Shown in pieces: positions 1-9,595 of a DNA stretch of 64,000 bases (its first letter is position 1; each line of letters opens with the position of its first letter). Origin of the DNA: Ceratopteris richardii (taxonomy: Eukaryota > Streptophyta > Polypodiopsida > Polypodiales > Pteridaceae); the NCBI GenBank assembly GCA_020310875.1, contig CM035439.1, forward strand, positions 136,517,929 through 136,581,928, read 5' to 3'. A model generated the notes under the pieces. It did not search any database. It saw only the letters and a program-made list of their open reading frames with translations, and was not told the origin of the DNA. The translations under genes were made by a program, and so were the position numbers.

Positions 1-405
1 TTTCTACATTTGACAAAGATTTGGCTAAACTTTGGTATATTTGTTGTCTTATGTGGGAATGGGCACACACATCATCCACATAGACCTCTAAATTCTTCTT
101 CGGGATGTTCTTAAACACAAGATTACATTAGTACTTGAAAGGTAGCAAGTGCATTTGTAAGCCCAAATGGCATCACACCAAATGAAAAGATACCCTAGTC
201 AGTGGCAAAATCCATCTTATGGTTGTCCTCAGGGGCAATGGATACTTGGTTATAACCCAAAAATCCATCAAGGAATCTCTAAACTTCCTTGCCTGCAACA
301 TGCTCTAATAAGTTCTCAGTGATCAAAGGTAGGTAATTATCTCGTATAGTCATGGCATTAACTTTTTCACGTTAATGCATACATGCAACTTTCCATTCTT
401 CCTGG
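1..405 (-). pseudogene. Gypsy reverse transcriptase palm fragment (family G2)
   Basis: On the minus strand this encodes the core of a Ty3/Gypsy reverse transcriptase in two broken frames. An FGVMPFGLTNALATFQ block reads at about 130-185 and VYVDDV, the catalytic YxDD, at about 68-90. A stop codon lies just before the VMPFGL block and the two motifs need a frameshift. The stretch matches 10,274-10,675, the RT of the longer G2 copy, with many differences. It runs off the left window edge and abuts Copia B RNase H at about 405, so one element interrupts or is fused to the other. Family assignment is secure; the element is dead. Confidence 0.8.
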
Positions 406-407
406 GA

Positions 408-674
408 GTTCTCCTATGTGAGCACATATGCTAGACTGATCTCTCCAATAGAGAACCTCTCCATGACATAATGATAGTGCACCTCAATGTGCTTAGTGTG
501 AGCATGGAACACAGGGTTCTTCGCAACTGTCAATGCGCTATGGCTATTATTGAAGATGATGATGGAAGAAGACTGACCAACACCCAAATCATCCATAAAG
601 CATATGAGCCACACACACTCAACAGTCACTGTGAAAGCTGCCCTATACTGAAGTATTTCTAAAGGTGTACTCAA
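408..674 (-). pseudogene. Copia B RNase H, C-terminal part
   Basis: The 86-residue minus-strand reading begins with STPLE, the Copia linker that follows RT, then jumps to VECVWL and ends with KNPVFHAHTKHIEVHYHYV, the conserved C-terminal Copia RNase H block. The part carrying the first RNase H catalytic acidic residues and the SSxEAEY segment is missing, so an internal deletion removed most of the domain. It continues directly from the RT frame at 687. The 3' LTR is absent because the sequence switches to Gypsy RT at about 405. Inactive remnant. Confidence 0.85.
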
Positions 675-686
675 TGCCTTTCCACC

Positions 687-1691
687 CTACATATTGAACT
701 TGTGAAGTACTTTGGATATGTACTCACTTTGAGACAAGTATATGCATCTTTTGCTCCTATCACGAGTAATGCACATGCCAAGAATATGTTTGGCATCCCC
801 CAAATCCTTCATATCAAATGTCTGATTCAACTTCTTTTTGAGAATTGACAAATCATATGAGGACTTCCCAGCAATCAACATATCATCGACATAAAGTATC
901 AAGCATATCAAGCTGCCATATGAGCATCTCTTTGTGTAGAGACAATGATCATCATTGCTTCGATAATAGCCTTGAGACTTCATAAAAGCATCAAACTTTT
1001 TGTACCATTGTCTAGGGGACTGTTTAAGTCCATATAAGCTCTCCTTAATCTTACAAACTAGAGTTTCCTTGCCAAGAACTACATAACCCTCTGGTTGTTC
1101 CATATAGATCTCATCTATAAGATCTCCATGCAAGAAAGCACTTTTCACATCCATTTGCACTAGCTCTAATTCCTCCATTGCAACGAATCCAAGCAACATG
1201 CACAAGGTAGTCATTTTGACCACTAGAGAGAAGATTTCCTCGAAATCAACACCATGTTGTTGCTTAAAACCCTTTGCAACAAGTCGTGCTTTATACTTTG
1301 GAGAAGCACTATCTGATGTGAATTTCAGCTTATATACCCATTTACATGGTAAAGCTTTCCTGCCCTTTGGCAAAGGTACTAAATCCCAAGTACCATTCTT
1401 GTGAATAGAATCCAACTCACTCTTCATGGCATGCTCCCACTTGACATGATCCTTTGTCTGCATAGCCTCTTTGTAGCAAGAGGGCTCACCGGCATCTGTG
1501 AGCATAACAAAATCTAAACCTGGAACATATCTATCAGGTGGATGTACGACATGTGCAGAACGTCTCAATGGTTGCTGAACAAGAATATGTGCAGACTGAT
1601 CTGAATGGAAATTCTCTTGAACATCTCGATGTGCAGCATTTTTATGCATGCTAACTGGAGGACTAGTATCCTCAAACACCACTCTTCTCAC
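687..1691 (-). CDS. Copia B reverse transcriptase, open 334-residue segment
   Basis: This uninterrupted frame of 334 residues encodes the polymerase part of a Ty1/Copia pol polyprotein, which copies element RNA into DNA inside virus-like particles. Residues 1-95 are the linker after integrase. The RT starts near residue 100, with KWVYKLKF (117-124), KARLVAKGFKQQHGVDF (134-150), MDVKSAFLHG (180-189), LYGLKQSPRQWY (219-230) and the catalytic YVDD (267-270). It ends at SKVLHKFNM, where a stop separates it from RNase H. The ATG at 1691 is only the first Met of the frame; integrase coding continues upstream beyond a stop. It is the longest intact coding stretch in the window, yet cannot work alone. 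Confidence 0.88.
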   Translation of the reverse strand: MRRVVFEDTSPPVSMHKNAAHRDVQENFHSDQSAHILVQQPLRRSAHVVHPPDRYVPGLDFVMLTDAGEPSCYKEAMQTKDHVKWEHAMKSELDSIHKNGTWDLVPLPKGRKALPCKWVYKLKFTSDSASPKYKARLVAKGFKQQHGVDFEEIFSLVVKMTTLCMLLGFVAMEELELVQMDVKSAFLHGDLIDEIYMEQPEGYVVLGKETLVCKIKESLYGLKQSPRQWYKKFDAFMKSQGYYRSNDDHCLYTKRCSYGSLICLILYVDDMLIAGKSSYDLSILKKKLNQTFDMKDLGDAKHILGMCITRDRSKRCIYLSQSEYISKVLHKFNM

Positions 1692-1935
1692 TTCAACCTC
1701 CTTAATGGGCTATTTATGCATCTTAGACTCATTGAAAATGACACCACTACTTCTGATCACTGATCGCGTTTTAGGATCCCATAAGCGATATCCAAATTGT
1801 CCTTCTCAACCATATCCAAGAAAAATGCATTTCTTTGACTTATGGTCCAACTTTTGTCTAAGATTCTTGGGTGTATGAACATATGCTTCACACCCAAAAA
1901 CTCGAAGATGATCATAATATGGTGGAAAGAAGCAC
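1692..1935 (-). pseudogene. Copia B integrase C-terminal region
   Basis: Minus-strand reading gives the Copia integrase tail: HLRVFGCEAYVH, then KLDHKSKKCIFLGYG, then GYRLWDPKTRSV and VIFNE, in the usual order and spacing. In-frame stops occur after LGYG and after SKMHK. The integrase core (D,D-35-E) and the HHCC zinc finger are absent: at about 1,935 the sequence passes almost directly to the gag nucleocapsid linker. A single large internal deletion of protease and integrase core explains this. It feeds into the RT frame at 1,691. Confidence 0.85.
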
Positions 1936-1939
1936 CAGA

Positions 1940-2345
1940 ATCTAGTAGCTAGGTGTGGGAAAGAGAATAAGCCATAATAGCCTCAGTTGGCACAGTACTA
2001 TCAAGTATCAATCAACACATCAGCATCATCAGAAATAGCATTAATTTCTTCAATCTTCACAGTCAAAGTAGATGGTGCAGGTAACTATTTAACATGCCCA
2101 TCAACATTTTGTCCTATACCTTTAGCATTTTTTAATGCATCAGAGTCTTTCTTCATGTGTCCTTTCTTATGACAATAATGGCATTTGATATCTCTCTTAC
2201 TTGATTTACTTCTACTCTTATTCCATTGACCATTCTTTTCCTTGTTCTTGCTCCTGCCACATTGTTGATTCTTTCCTTGGTAAGAATCACGAACATTATA
2301 TGCGTCTCCACTCTAAGTGCCAACCATAGATTCTTTGTGAATCTC
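1940..2345 (-). pseudogene. Copia B gag nucleocapsid, degenerate CCHC
   Basis: Following the gag frame past its stop at 2,346, the minus strand encodes a basic Lys/Arg/Ser/Gln-rich stretch and then CHYCHKKGHMKKDS. This is a CX2CX4HX4C RNA-binding knuckle whose last Cys has become Ser. Several stops interrupt it. Between about 1,940 and 2,080 nothing recognisable of protease remains. The segment would have bound genomic RNA in the capsid. The CCHC identification is good; the exact ends are approximate. Confidence 0.7.
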
Positions 2346-2969
2346 CTAACTCAAGAGTGCTCCACATATGTCATCATAGACGAGTTTACCACCAGGTGCA
2401 CTATTGCTAATAGCTGTGCAAAACGTATCCCATGATGATGGCAAGGTGCATAACAACAATATTGCTTTCATTTCATTATCCATATCCATTTTCTGAGCCT
2501 GTAACTGAGAGAATATAGCATCAAACTCATTTACATGAGCAACAACACTATCTATGTCCTTCATACGAAGGTCATATAATTTTCTCATCAGATAGACTTT
2601 ATTTGATGCTGTCTCTTTTTCATATGTATTGCATAACTTCTTCCGAAGCTCCTTTGCACTTTCACAGTCTAATACTGTAAAGTAAACATTATCTGTCAGG
2701 TGCAAGCCAATGGTAGACCTGGCCATTTCATCTAACTCATCCCAATCATCTTCATCCATGTCAACTGGCTTCTTTGAAATTCCATTTATTGGCTTCCATT
2801 GCCTCCTTTGAATCAGCACATCTTTAATCTGATTCTTCCATAGAGAAAATTTTGTGCCATCAAATTTTTGAATGTCAAAATGGTCTTTGCCTTGCAAGTT
2901 ATAGATCCTCCTCGGAACACTAGCACTAGACCCTGATCCATCGGATGTTCCTGAGACCTCTGATGCCAT
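2346..2969 (-). CDS. Copia B gag capsid (UBN2-type), 207 residues
   Basis: The open frame starts at an ATG that directly follows the leader and encodes a Ty1/Copia gag. An N-terminal Ser/Gly-rich stretch precedes FDIQKFDGTKFSLWK (residues about 32-46), the usual first gag motif. A UBN2-like helical region follows (about 90-195) with LYDLRMKD, VNEFDAIFSQL and LLCTLPSSWDTF. It ends at a stop just before the CCHC linker, so the full gag is truncated by that stop. The start is supported by the gag N-terminal motif and by the leader ending here. It assembles the cytoplasmic particle. The frame is strikingly clean for so damaged an element. Confidence 0.85.
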   Translation of the reverse strand: MASEVSGTSDGSGSSASVPRRIYNLQGKDHFDIQKFDGTKFSLWKNQIKDVLIQRRQWKPINGISKKPVDMDEDDWDELDEMARSTIGLHLTDNVYFTVLDCESAKELRKKLCNTYEKETASNKVYLMRKLYDLRMKDIDSVVAHVNEFDAIFSQLQAQKMDMDNEMKAILLLCTLPSSWDTFCTAISNSAPGGKLVYDDICGALLS

Positions 2970-4155
2970 GGTGGTAGAGAACTGAATAGAATAATAATGG
3001 AGCTAGAAGAGTCCAAACACCAACAAATAAGTGTATCAAGGAGTGAATCGACCACTGTATAGTTGACAAAACAAGAAATTTGGAAAAATTTTGCTAGAGT
3101 ATCCTTTGCAAATGAGCCTATGACCAGTGTCAAAATATCATAAACTGCAAGTACTGACATGTTTTCCTGCATAGTGAATCACTGACTCCACTACATATAA
3201 TCAGTTACCCAATAGAAGCCAACCAGGCTTATCGAGCACCTATGAACAACTATCATACATCTCCTATGGCAAGGCTGGGTAAGTCTTCCACCTGCATCAC
3301 CAAAGAGACCCCGACATCTGGGTGTCTCCCAGTTAAGAAAACCTCACCATGACCCTCTTTATCAAACATAAAAGGCTTTATGCAAAAACGTAACCGCTAT
3401 ATCAATGACCACATGGATGTACATAAGTGGTATCCATAGAAGCATACATGGTGTGTATGTGCTCAATATATGCAGTAAAATGACAATAAAAGGCTGAATG
3501 CACAACCCAAAAACTAGCCAATAACACCTGCAAGTTTCTGTCAACTCTGATGTTTTAGGCTCAAAAACTTGCATGAATTTGTAGCGGTTGCTCCCACCAA
3601 AACTGAAAACCTCTCGAGAAACCTGTAGTTTTACGAGTGTGGCTGAAAGCACAGCCCCAAAGGTTGATATTTATTATCGGAGAAGTACAAAGAACACCCT
3701 TCTTGATGTTCTTGGACCTGTGTGAAGAGAACTATGTGCAAAAGTACTCCAAATTGGCTCCAAAAGACACCCCAAAATTGCTTCAAAAATAGGCTTTGAA
3801 AGCAAAGAATGAAGCTTGGAGGACCAAAACTTGTTCAAGGTAATGTCAACCTTAGTCTTTCCCCTTCTTCAGACACCACAAGAGTGTAGCTTAGTGGCAA
3901 GAAATTTCTAGGGTTAAGCGAGCTTTGGGGGGAACAATACTGGGATGGGTGACTTCTTGGGAAGTATCGGGAACCTCTATATTCCTTGATCGTTGAGGTC
4001 CTCCCTCGCGTGCAGCCAATGGCGCCAATGGTGACTTTGGTGAATCGGATGACAAGGTATGCCAAGGTCTATGCCTTGGTCGCCACCTTAGTTGTAAGCC
4101 TTGGGGGGGGGGGCTCGCTTCACACGCACAAAAGGAACAAATCTTTTACCTCAAA
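2970..4155 (-). mobile_element. Copia B 5' leader between PBS and gag
   Basis: This about 1.2-kb untranslated stretch lies between the primer-binding site (4,156-4,169) and the gag ATG (2,969). Its first about 1.1 kb is repeated in reverse complement at 21,023-22,100, next to a second copy of the same PBS, so it belongs to the element. It includes an antisense 5S-rRNA-like block. It presumably held packaging and translation signals. No domain-bearing reading frame was recognised; the short open frames here are noise. Confidence 0.7.
3912..3966 (+). pseudogene. 5S rRNA-like block, antisense to the Copia leader
   Basis: The plus strand resembles the inner and 3' half of plant 5S rRNA. GTTAAGCG-AGCTTTGGG matches the Box A region with one extra base, and CTGGGATGGGTGACTTCTTGGGAAG matches the Box C region with two substitutions. 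The 5' third and the 3' closing stem are not convincing, so it is not a functional 5S gene. The internal Pol III promoter boxes are largely kept. A second copy lies at 21,211-21,264. 5S-derived sequence is known from Cassandra TRIM LTRs; here it lies in a leader. Confidence 0.7.
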
Positions 4156-4169
4156 CTGCTCTGATACTA
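4156..4169 (-). other. Primer-binding site for initiator tRNA-Met (Copia B)
   Basis: Minus-strand TAGTATCAGAGCAG lies one base inside an LTR end (TTCA at 4,171). It matches the complement of the plant initiator tRNA-Met 3' end (TGGTATCAGAGC) with one mismatch in this copy. First-strand synthesis would be primed here. The other copies at 21,009 and 44,967 keep TGGTATCAGAGCAG. Confidence 0.85.
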
Positions 4170-4170
4170 G

Positions 4171-4463
4171 TGAAGAATTTCGATGGCGATGCACCACAGT
4201 GCGCTCTCCTTTTTGAGAGCTCCACGACGATATCCTTGAGGTAGAACATCAAGCTCCTAAGGTTGCACACAGTACTTCACAGAGGCTACTGAATACACAG
4301 AAAACACAGTACACAGGGAGCACGAAAACAGACTTCTTAGGTCTTACAAATGCGATCGAACTTACATGTTGTGACTGACCAGACCACTATATGTTTTATT
4401 AAATAACCTATACAAAGAAGTGTATGATGACCATTTGGCCTTTCACATGGACACTAACGGTAA
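4171..4463 (-). mobile_element. Copia B 5' LTR end (start not defined)
   Basis: Element sequence immediately upstream of the PBS ends in TTCA, as expected for an LTR 3' end. The upstream LTR boundary cannot be placed: going outward, the sequence meets a Copia RNase H scrap at 4,464, so at most about 290 bp can be LTR. A TATA-like AT-rich stretch lies near 4,390. The same arrangement is seen at 20,715-21,007 and 44,673-44,965. Confidence 0.55.
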
Positions 4464-4565
4464 CATATACTCAGCCTCATAACTAGAAGTGGCAATAGTA
4501 GGCTACTTCTTGCTTAACCAAGATATACATGAGCTACCAAGCATGAAGCAAAACCCACTAGTGGA
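4464..4565 (-). pseudogene. Copia RNase H scrap next to the LTR end
   Basis: The minus-strand frame begins STSG, then FMLG, ISW and LSKK, a stop, then PTIATSS and EAEYM. This is the central Copia RNase H signature including the acidic EAEY. The fragment is 34 codons long with one stop that is shared by the copies at 20,613-20,714 and 44,571-44,672 (TAA there, TAG here). It could be the 3' end of an earlier tandem Copia B copy, since that is exactly the RNase H part missing from 408-674. Confidence 0.8.
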
Positions 4566-4750
4566 CACATGAGTGTCATAGTGTTGGAAGAGATGGATGG
4601 ATACCTCAAGGAAGTGAGGTGGTACTACCAAAACCTGCTTTGTACCTGCCCTATTTTACTTCAAGGTTATGTAACAGGCCCTCTTAGCTTGAAACTGACA
4701 CCAAATAAGCATATATGTACTTTGGAGTTGGTTTCTCAAACAATTGAATG

Positions 4751-5604
4751 AACTCAGATAACTTCACAAATAGCTAGTGATAAAAAAACTTGCTTTTTTG
4801 GTACACACACCTGCTGGATATTTTGCTCAGTGCTCACAATACAATAGCAACTCATAAACATCCTTTTGAGGGTATCAAATTAGCTTATATAGCTAATGAT
4901 TACAAGTGGAATCACTTAAAATGATAAACCATACACTAAGCAATCAATTTAGCAATTGGATGCTTACCCTCGACTTTTTAGGAACTGTACAAAGAATGAC
5001 TAGAGAGTACTTTGACACAGATTTCTCGCAAGTGGCTGACCTAAATGCCTTGAAACTTTGATAGCACGCATTAGACTTTGAGCTGGTTCCAAGAAGCTAT
5101 AGATCATGCAAAATGATAGAGAGATCACTGAGACATGGTCATGCAAAGTGTACTATTCTGAGTAGTCATAGCAGAGAAACTCACATAACTTCACAAATAG
5201 CTAGTGATTAAAAAACTTGCTTTTTTGGTACACACACCTGCTCGATATTTTGCTCAGTGCTCACAATACAATAGCAACTCATAAAAATCCTTTTGAGGGT
5301 ATCAAATTAGCTTATATATCTAATGATTACAAGTGGAATCACTTAAAAAAATAAACCATACACTAAGCAATCAATTTAGCAATTAGATGCTTACCCTCGA
5401 CTTTTTAGGAACTGTACAGAGAATGACTAGAGAGTACTTCGACACAGATTTCTCGCAAAGTGGCTGACCTAAATGCCTTGAAACTTTGATAGCATGCATT
5501 AGACTTTGAGCTGGTTCCAACAAGCTATAGATCATGCAAAATGATAGAGATATCACTGAGACATGGTCATGCAAAGTGTACTATTCTGAGTAGTCATAGC
5601 AGAG
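4751..5604. repeat. 427-bp tandem duplication beside the Copia A LTR
   Basis: Two adjacent copies (4,751-5,177 and 5,178-5,604) agree except for scattered substitutions. The orthologous stretches at 20,0xx-20,420 and 43,96x-44,390 hold only one copy, so the duplication arose on this arm. Each unit ends with the last 18 bp of the Copia A LTR. No coding domain was recognised inside. Confidence 0.85.
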
Positions 5605-6065
5605 AAGTAGGCAAGGTTAATCAATGAAATGTATGTATTATAAACATTGTTGTACAAGATCATTGGCAAGGATATGATGCAGAACGATAGTGAGATGAGT
5701 AGGCTATGGTGTAAGCTACTCAAATCCAACAAATGATCAGTGGAAGAGCTCCAAAAAGAGGCCTATTGGCTGTGAATTTTACAAGTCCTTTTACAAGGAT
5801 TTTCTTCAAATTTGAATTTGAAATTCAAATGAGCCTCCACCTAAAAGTACTCCTCTAGGTTAGGACTACCAAATGAAATTCGTAGCTCTTATCTCTCATA
5901 ACATCACAAGATATTTGGGCTTACAAGATTCCTCAAGTAAAGCAACTTTTACAATGGTTAATGATCAAGCAATTACAAGCTAAGGTTCTCATGCTTCTTC
6001 AAGTAGTTACACATATTTGCTTCCATGCCTAGCCAAGTGTGATGGCTTGGACATTTGCGCCAACA
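5587..6065 (-). mobile_element. Copia A 3' LTR (479 bp)
   Basis: The LTR begins TGTTGG right after a purine-rich tract (AGGTGGAGA) that follows the RNase H frame. I place its end at ACTACTCA, giving TG...CA ends and 479 bp; the copies at 19,544 and 43,500 give the same length. It contains a hairpin with 10-nt arms. The start is well supported by the PPT; the end rests on the TG/CA rule only. An alternative is a much longer LTR running to the PBS at 4,169, which I consider less likely because that would enclose an RNase H fragment. Confidence 0.65.
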
Positions 6066-7240
6066 TCTCCACCTCAAGACAAACATCTTGGCTTGTAATT
6101 CTTAATGATTCTTCTTGAATGCCCTGCAATCCAATCATAGCTTTAAACCTATAAAGTTTAGTACCATCAAGTGCTTTGGTTAACAAATCTCCACATTGCA
6201 TATTTATGGACACATATGCAAGTTGAATCTCCTTGGTCAATAACTTCTCTCTAACATAATGATAGTGTACTTCTATATGCTTGGTTCTTGCATGCTAAAT
6301 AGGATTGGCTGCAAGATGCAAAGAACTTGTATTATCACCAAAAATCATAGGTGAGTGAGTGTGAAGTCCTAAATCTGAATATGAAATGGGCTTATCACCT
6401 GCAAAAGACAAATATCCAGAGGTACTCCTTCTATCATCTTTACAACCTGCCCAATCTGCATCTGAGGATAGCTCAATGTCCAAATCTGATGTGTATGGAA
6501 AATATAGAACTTGCTTTTGAGTACCCTTGAGATACTTCAAAATCCTTTTGGCAGCTTCCAAGTGAGGTGCTCTATGTTTCTGCATGAATTGACTTAGAAA
6601 AGTTACTCCATAAGCTATGTCAATCCTTGTCAAAGTTGCATAGTTTAGACTTCCAACTATGTTTTGATTTCCTGCAATGTCTTCAAGCAAATCACCTTCA
6701 TGAGCACTTAATTTATGATTTACCTCCATATGGGTGCTAGCTACCTTTGCATTTTCCAAGTGGAACTTCTTCAACATGTCCCGCACATATTTCCTTTGAG
6801 TAATGTAAATTCCAGAATTAGTGTAGACTAACTCAAGTCCAAGAAAGTATGTCAAAAACACTAGGTCCGAGATTTTGAACTCCTACATCATTTGGTTCTT
6901 GATTTGTTTGATGCCATTGGCATCACTACCTGTAAGTATGATGTCATCAACATACACACATAAGTATATCATTTGAGAGTTGCTTCTCTTGACAAACAGA
7001 GAAGAATCTGCTTTGCTCATCATGAATCCTTGATCTTGAAGGTAGGTAGTTAACCTATGATTCCATGCCCTAGGTGCCTGCTTCAAACCATAAAGAGCTT
7101 TGTTCAATTTGCACACATAATTTACCTTGCTTGGGTCTTCATAGCCGGGAGGTTGAGCCATGTAAACCTCCTCTGAAATCCAACCATTGAGAAAAGCATT
7201 TTTCACATCCAGTTGATACATATTCCAATATTTAGCCAAT
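6066..7240 (-). pseudogene. Copia A RT-RNase H, damaged
   Basis: The minus strand encodes the end of a Copia polyprotein of a lineage different from Copia B. RT motifs are [11 protein letters not shown] (about 7,200), LYGLKQAPRAWN, and VYVDD (about 6,945). A stop at about 6,880 splits RT from the connection and RNase H (DADWAGCKDDRRSTSGY near 6,420-6,455, KHIEVHYHY near 6,250-6,280). A 102-bp in-frame loss at about 6,381 removes the ISW/SSIEAEY segment still present in the right-hand copies, so this RNase H lacks a catalytic acidic residue. The 5' half of the element is missing: at about 7,240 the sequence switches to Gypsy G1 in the opposite orientation. Confidence 0.88.
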
Positions 7241-7244
7241 ATTT

Positions 7245-7850
7245 CTTTTCTATTAACTCATTTAACTAAGAAGGATGGTCCTTTTGTTTGGGTGGAAGCT
7301 CAAGAGAAAACATTTCAATTGTTAAAGAAAATGGTAGCTATTGCACCAGTTTTACAAGCACTAGATTGGTCATTACCTTTCCACGTTTTTGTTGATGCCT
7401 CACATGTGGAAGTAGGGGCAATTCTAATGCAGGTGAAAGTGAAAGGGTCATATAGGCCAATATATTATGCAAGTAGAGTATTGTCTTTAGGAGAGAGAAA
7501 TTATGCCAGGATGGAAAGAGAACGTTTGGGGGTGGTGTATGCCCTAAATATGAATACACACTACTTATTGGGAAATAAGGTCATTGTTCATGTGGATCAC
7601 CAAGCATTGGTATATCTCATTAATAAGCCTTTTTTAATAGGTAGACTAGCAAGATGGAGATTTTCCTTCAAGAATTTGACTTCGTTATTGTCCATACTCC
7701 ACCGAAGGAGCATGGTATGGCTGAATATTTTAGAAGATTATAAATATATGAAGCACCAATCAGAATGGATGATGAATTTCTTGATGCTCCATTATTTAAT
7801 GCTATGGTTACTAAATCGAATTCTTAGTATGATAAGTTCTTAGCATTTTT
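7245..7850 (+). pseudogene. Gypsy G1 RT end and RNase H
   Basis: Plus-strand reading gives the Ty3/Gypsy RT-RNase H junction: LTKKDGPFVW, then APVLQALDWSLPFHVFVDAS with the first RNase H aspartate, VGAIL, YYASRVLS, ERNYARMERERLGVVYAL with the glutamate, HYLLGNK, HVDHQALVYL with another aspartate, and GRLARW. It is open for 183 residues from 7,292, but the frame after LARWRF shifts and the final residues are not Gypsy-like. The RT palm and everything upstream are missing because the sequence joins Copia A at about 7,240. The integrase core is also missing downstream. Reverse-complement copies are at 41,759-42,180 and 60,888-61,310. Confidence 0.9.
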
Positions 7851-7924
7851 AACTCATGGGATTATGCCATTAAATTTTAGTTCAGGTCAAAGGATGAAAT
7901 TGGCCTTGAAGAAGGCAGGCTTGG

Positions 7925-8304
7925 GTAAATATGAATGTCAAATTCAAGGTGTTTCAAGTTGGTGATTGGGTAATGGTGTATAATTCTAGGTTGGGAACTT
8001 CGCTTGGTAAATTGACATTGAGATATAAAGGACCTTATCAGATCGTTGAAGATTTGATGTGCTTGGAATTAGGGTTGAGAATCCAATTAATGGAGTGAAC
8101 TTAAAAAAGTTCAAGGTAAGCCACTGCATTTTGATTGGCAAACTTTGGCATTACAAGGTGGAACAATTGATTCATGAGCGAATACTGAGTAAATCATATT
8201 ATATTTGGAGAAGTGTAAGGTTAAACATATGTTTGATTAGATTGTGCAGTATTGAAAGTTACCATATTCAATATTTTTCATCTACTCAATTCTTTAAAGG
8301 ATAG
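7925..8304 (+). pseudogene. Gypsy G1 integrase C-terminal (GPY/F) remnant
   Basis: Reading the plus strand from about 7,945 gives FQVGDWVMVYNSRLG, LGKLTLRYKGPYQIVE and, after a frameshift, ENPINGVNLKKFKVSH. The GPY motif marks the DNA-binding C-terminus of Gypsy integrase. The zinc-binding and catalytic integrase domains between RNase H and this point are gone, a deletion shared by all three copies and so older than the duplications. Confidence 0.75.
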
Positions 8305-8310
8305 CTCGAT

Positions 8311-9025
8311 GTGCGGGAAAGATGGAAACTAGTTTTTGTAACTGCATTGCATTTGAGTGGATTGTTTGATAGCATTCTCAAGAGTGGAAATTATCTTTTC
8401 ATACACGAGTTCATGTACGTTCATTTGCAATTGGTGTCTATACTCAATGACCGAGTTGTAGCAAGTATGCCGAAGCCAAGGAATAGTGATGGTATGGAGA
8501 AATTTTTCTATCAGATGGAAATATTTCTATCCAGCAATAGGTTGTGTGTATACTTAGCCTCAATTTTTTAGTATGCTCAGGGGGTTGATACTCCTGTAAA
8601 AGTTGATCAGGGATAGCACATAGAATTGCACAAGGTGTAGGAATCTGATTTTATTAAGCTTGATTCAGATAAATGGGAGGTATAAAAACTTTAATCAAGG
8701 CAAGATATGGTGCATAGGAAGCTCTAAGAAGAATTAAAGCAAATAAAAGAGAAGCATATGGTTGACATGAGAAATTTGATGGAACAACAAGCATTAGAGA
8801 TAGCAAGAGTAAAGATGTCATTGGAAGTGTTTAAAGATTGAATGGGAATTACGGAAGATAGAGTTGAATCTGAATTAAAGAGGTTGGTAGAAATCAATGT
8901 TGAGTCACAAATTGATAATGAAATGATGAACAGATTGAGTAATCAGTTGTTGATCCAGTCCAAGATGTAGTGGAATACTTTGAAGTTATAATGAAAGAAC
9001 CAATTGGTGGAAGTCTAGAGATGGA
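8311..9025 (+). pseudogene. Gypsy G1 extra region after integrase, internally deleted
   Basis: After the integrase remnant comes a reading starting MRERWKLVF, then a Lys/Glu-rich coiled-coil-like stretch near 8,755-8,940 with scattered stops. It aligns in reverse with 39,420-41,153 but lacks about 660 bp there (near 8,495) and about 340 bp more near 8,935. I recognise no enzyme domain. Gypsy elements can carry an additional frame between integrase and the 3' LTR, which fits the position. Confidence 0.5.
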
Positions 9026-9029
9026 GAAG

Positions 9030-9590
9030 CAGTACAAAGACTAAAACTAGTAATAATATTTCTTCATGTGAATAGCATTGTGATCAAGGGATTTGTGAGT
9101 CGGAGTATGATTTTTCACAAAATTCTCCAAGTGATGTGTCATGTGGTGAACCATAGTGAGAGCTATCTACAAATGAAAAGTTACTAAGTCGGCTATCTTA
9201 AAAATTGCTTAGTCAGATATTTAAAAAATGTGGTGAATCCGATATATGTTGAGTTAGATATTGCTCAATCAGATTTTATTATAACCAGTTTTGACCGGAT
9301 GTTACCTGAAAGTCTTGGGACTTAGCAGTTGTATTCCCCTATGGCAAGTTGTTTTGTCTATTTAAAGGGAGGTAGAGCATTGTAGAAAAGGTCTTTTAGT
9401 TGCAAGATAAATGGAAGCAAAGATGTATGAGGCAATTTTATGTCTATCTCATTAATGGTATTATCATTTCTTTTGTAATTATTTGATCTTCATCTATTAT
9501 GTTGCCATTCATTCTTTCATACCTCTACATTTGTGCTGAATCTGATTTCATGAGATAGTAGAAGAAGTGCCTAGTACAATGTTTTTAGTG
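9030..9590 (+). mobile_element. Gypsy G1 3' LTR-like region
   Basis: This non-coding stretch follows the G1 reading frames and a purine-rich tract (GAGATGGAGAAG near 9,013). It contains a TATA-like CTATTTAAAGG near 9,358 and is repeated at 22,130-22,700, 38,880-39,415 and 58,010-58,555. The terminal dinucleotides could not be fixed. At about 9,590 it joins the end of Gypsy G2 in the opposite orientation. Confidence 0.55.
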
Positions 9591-9595
9591 CTCCA

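Noticed and set aside
2955..2970. TGGCATCAGAGG at the Copia B gag start, resembling a primer-binding site
   Set aside because: It is the coding sequence for the first gag residues and no LTR end precedes it; the real PBS is at 4,156-4,169.
4171..6065. One continuous 1.9-kb LTR (1.46 kb in other copies)
   Set aside because: It would enclose an RNase H coding fragment; a 479-bp LTR plus other sequence fits better, though not proven.
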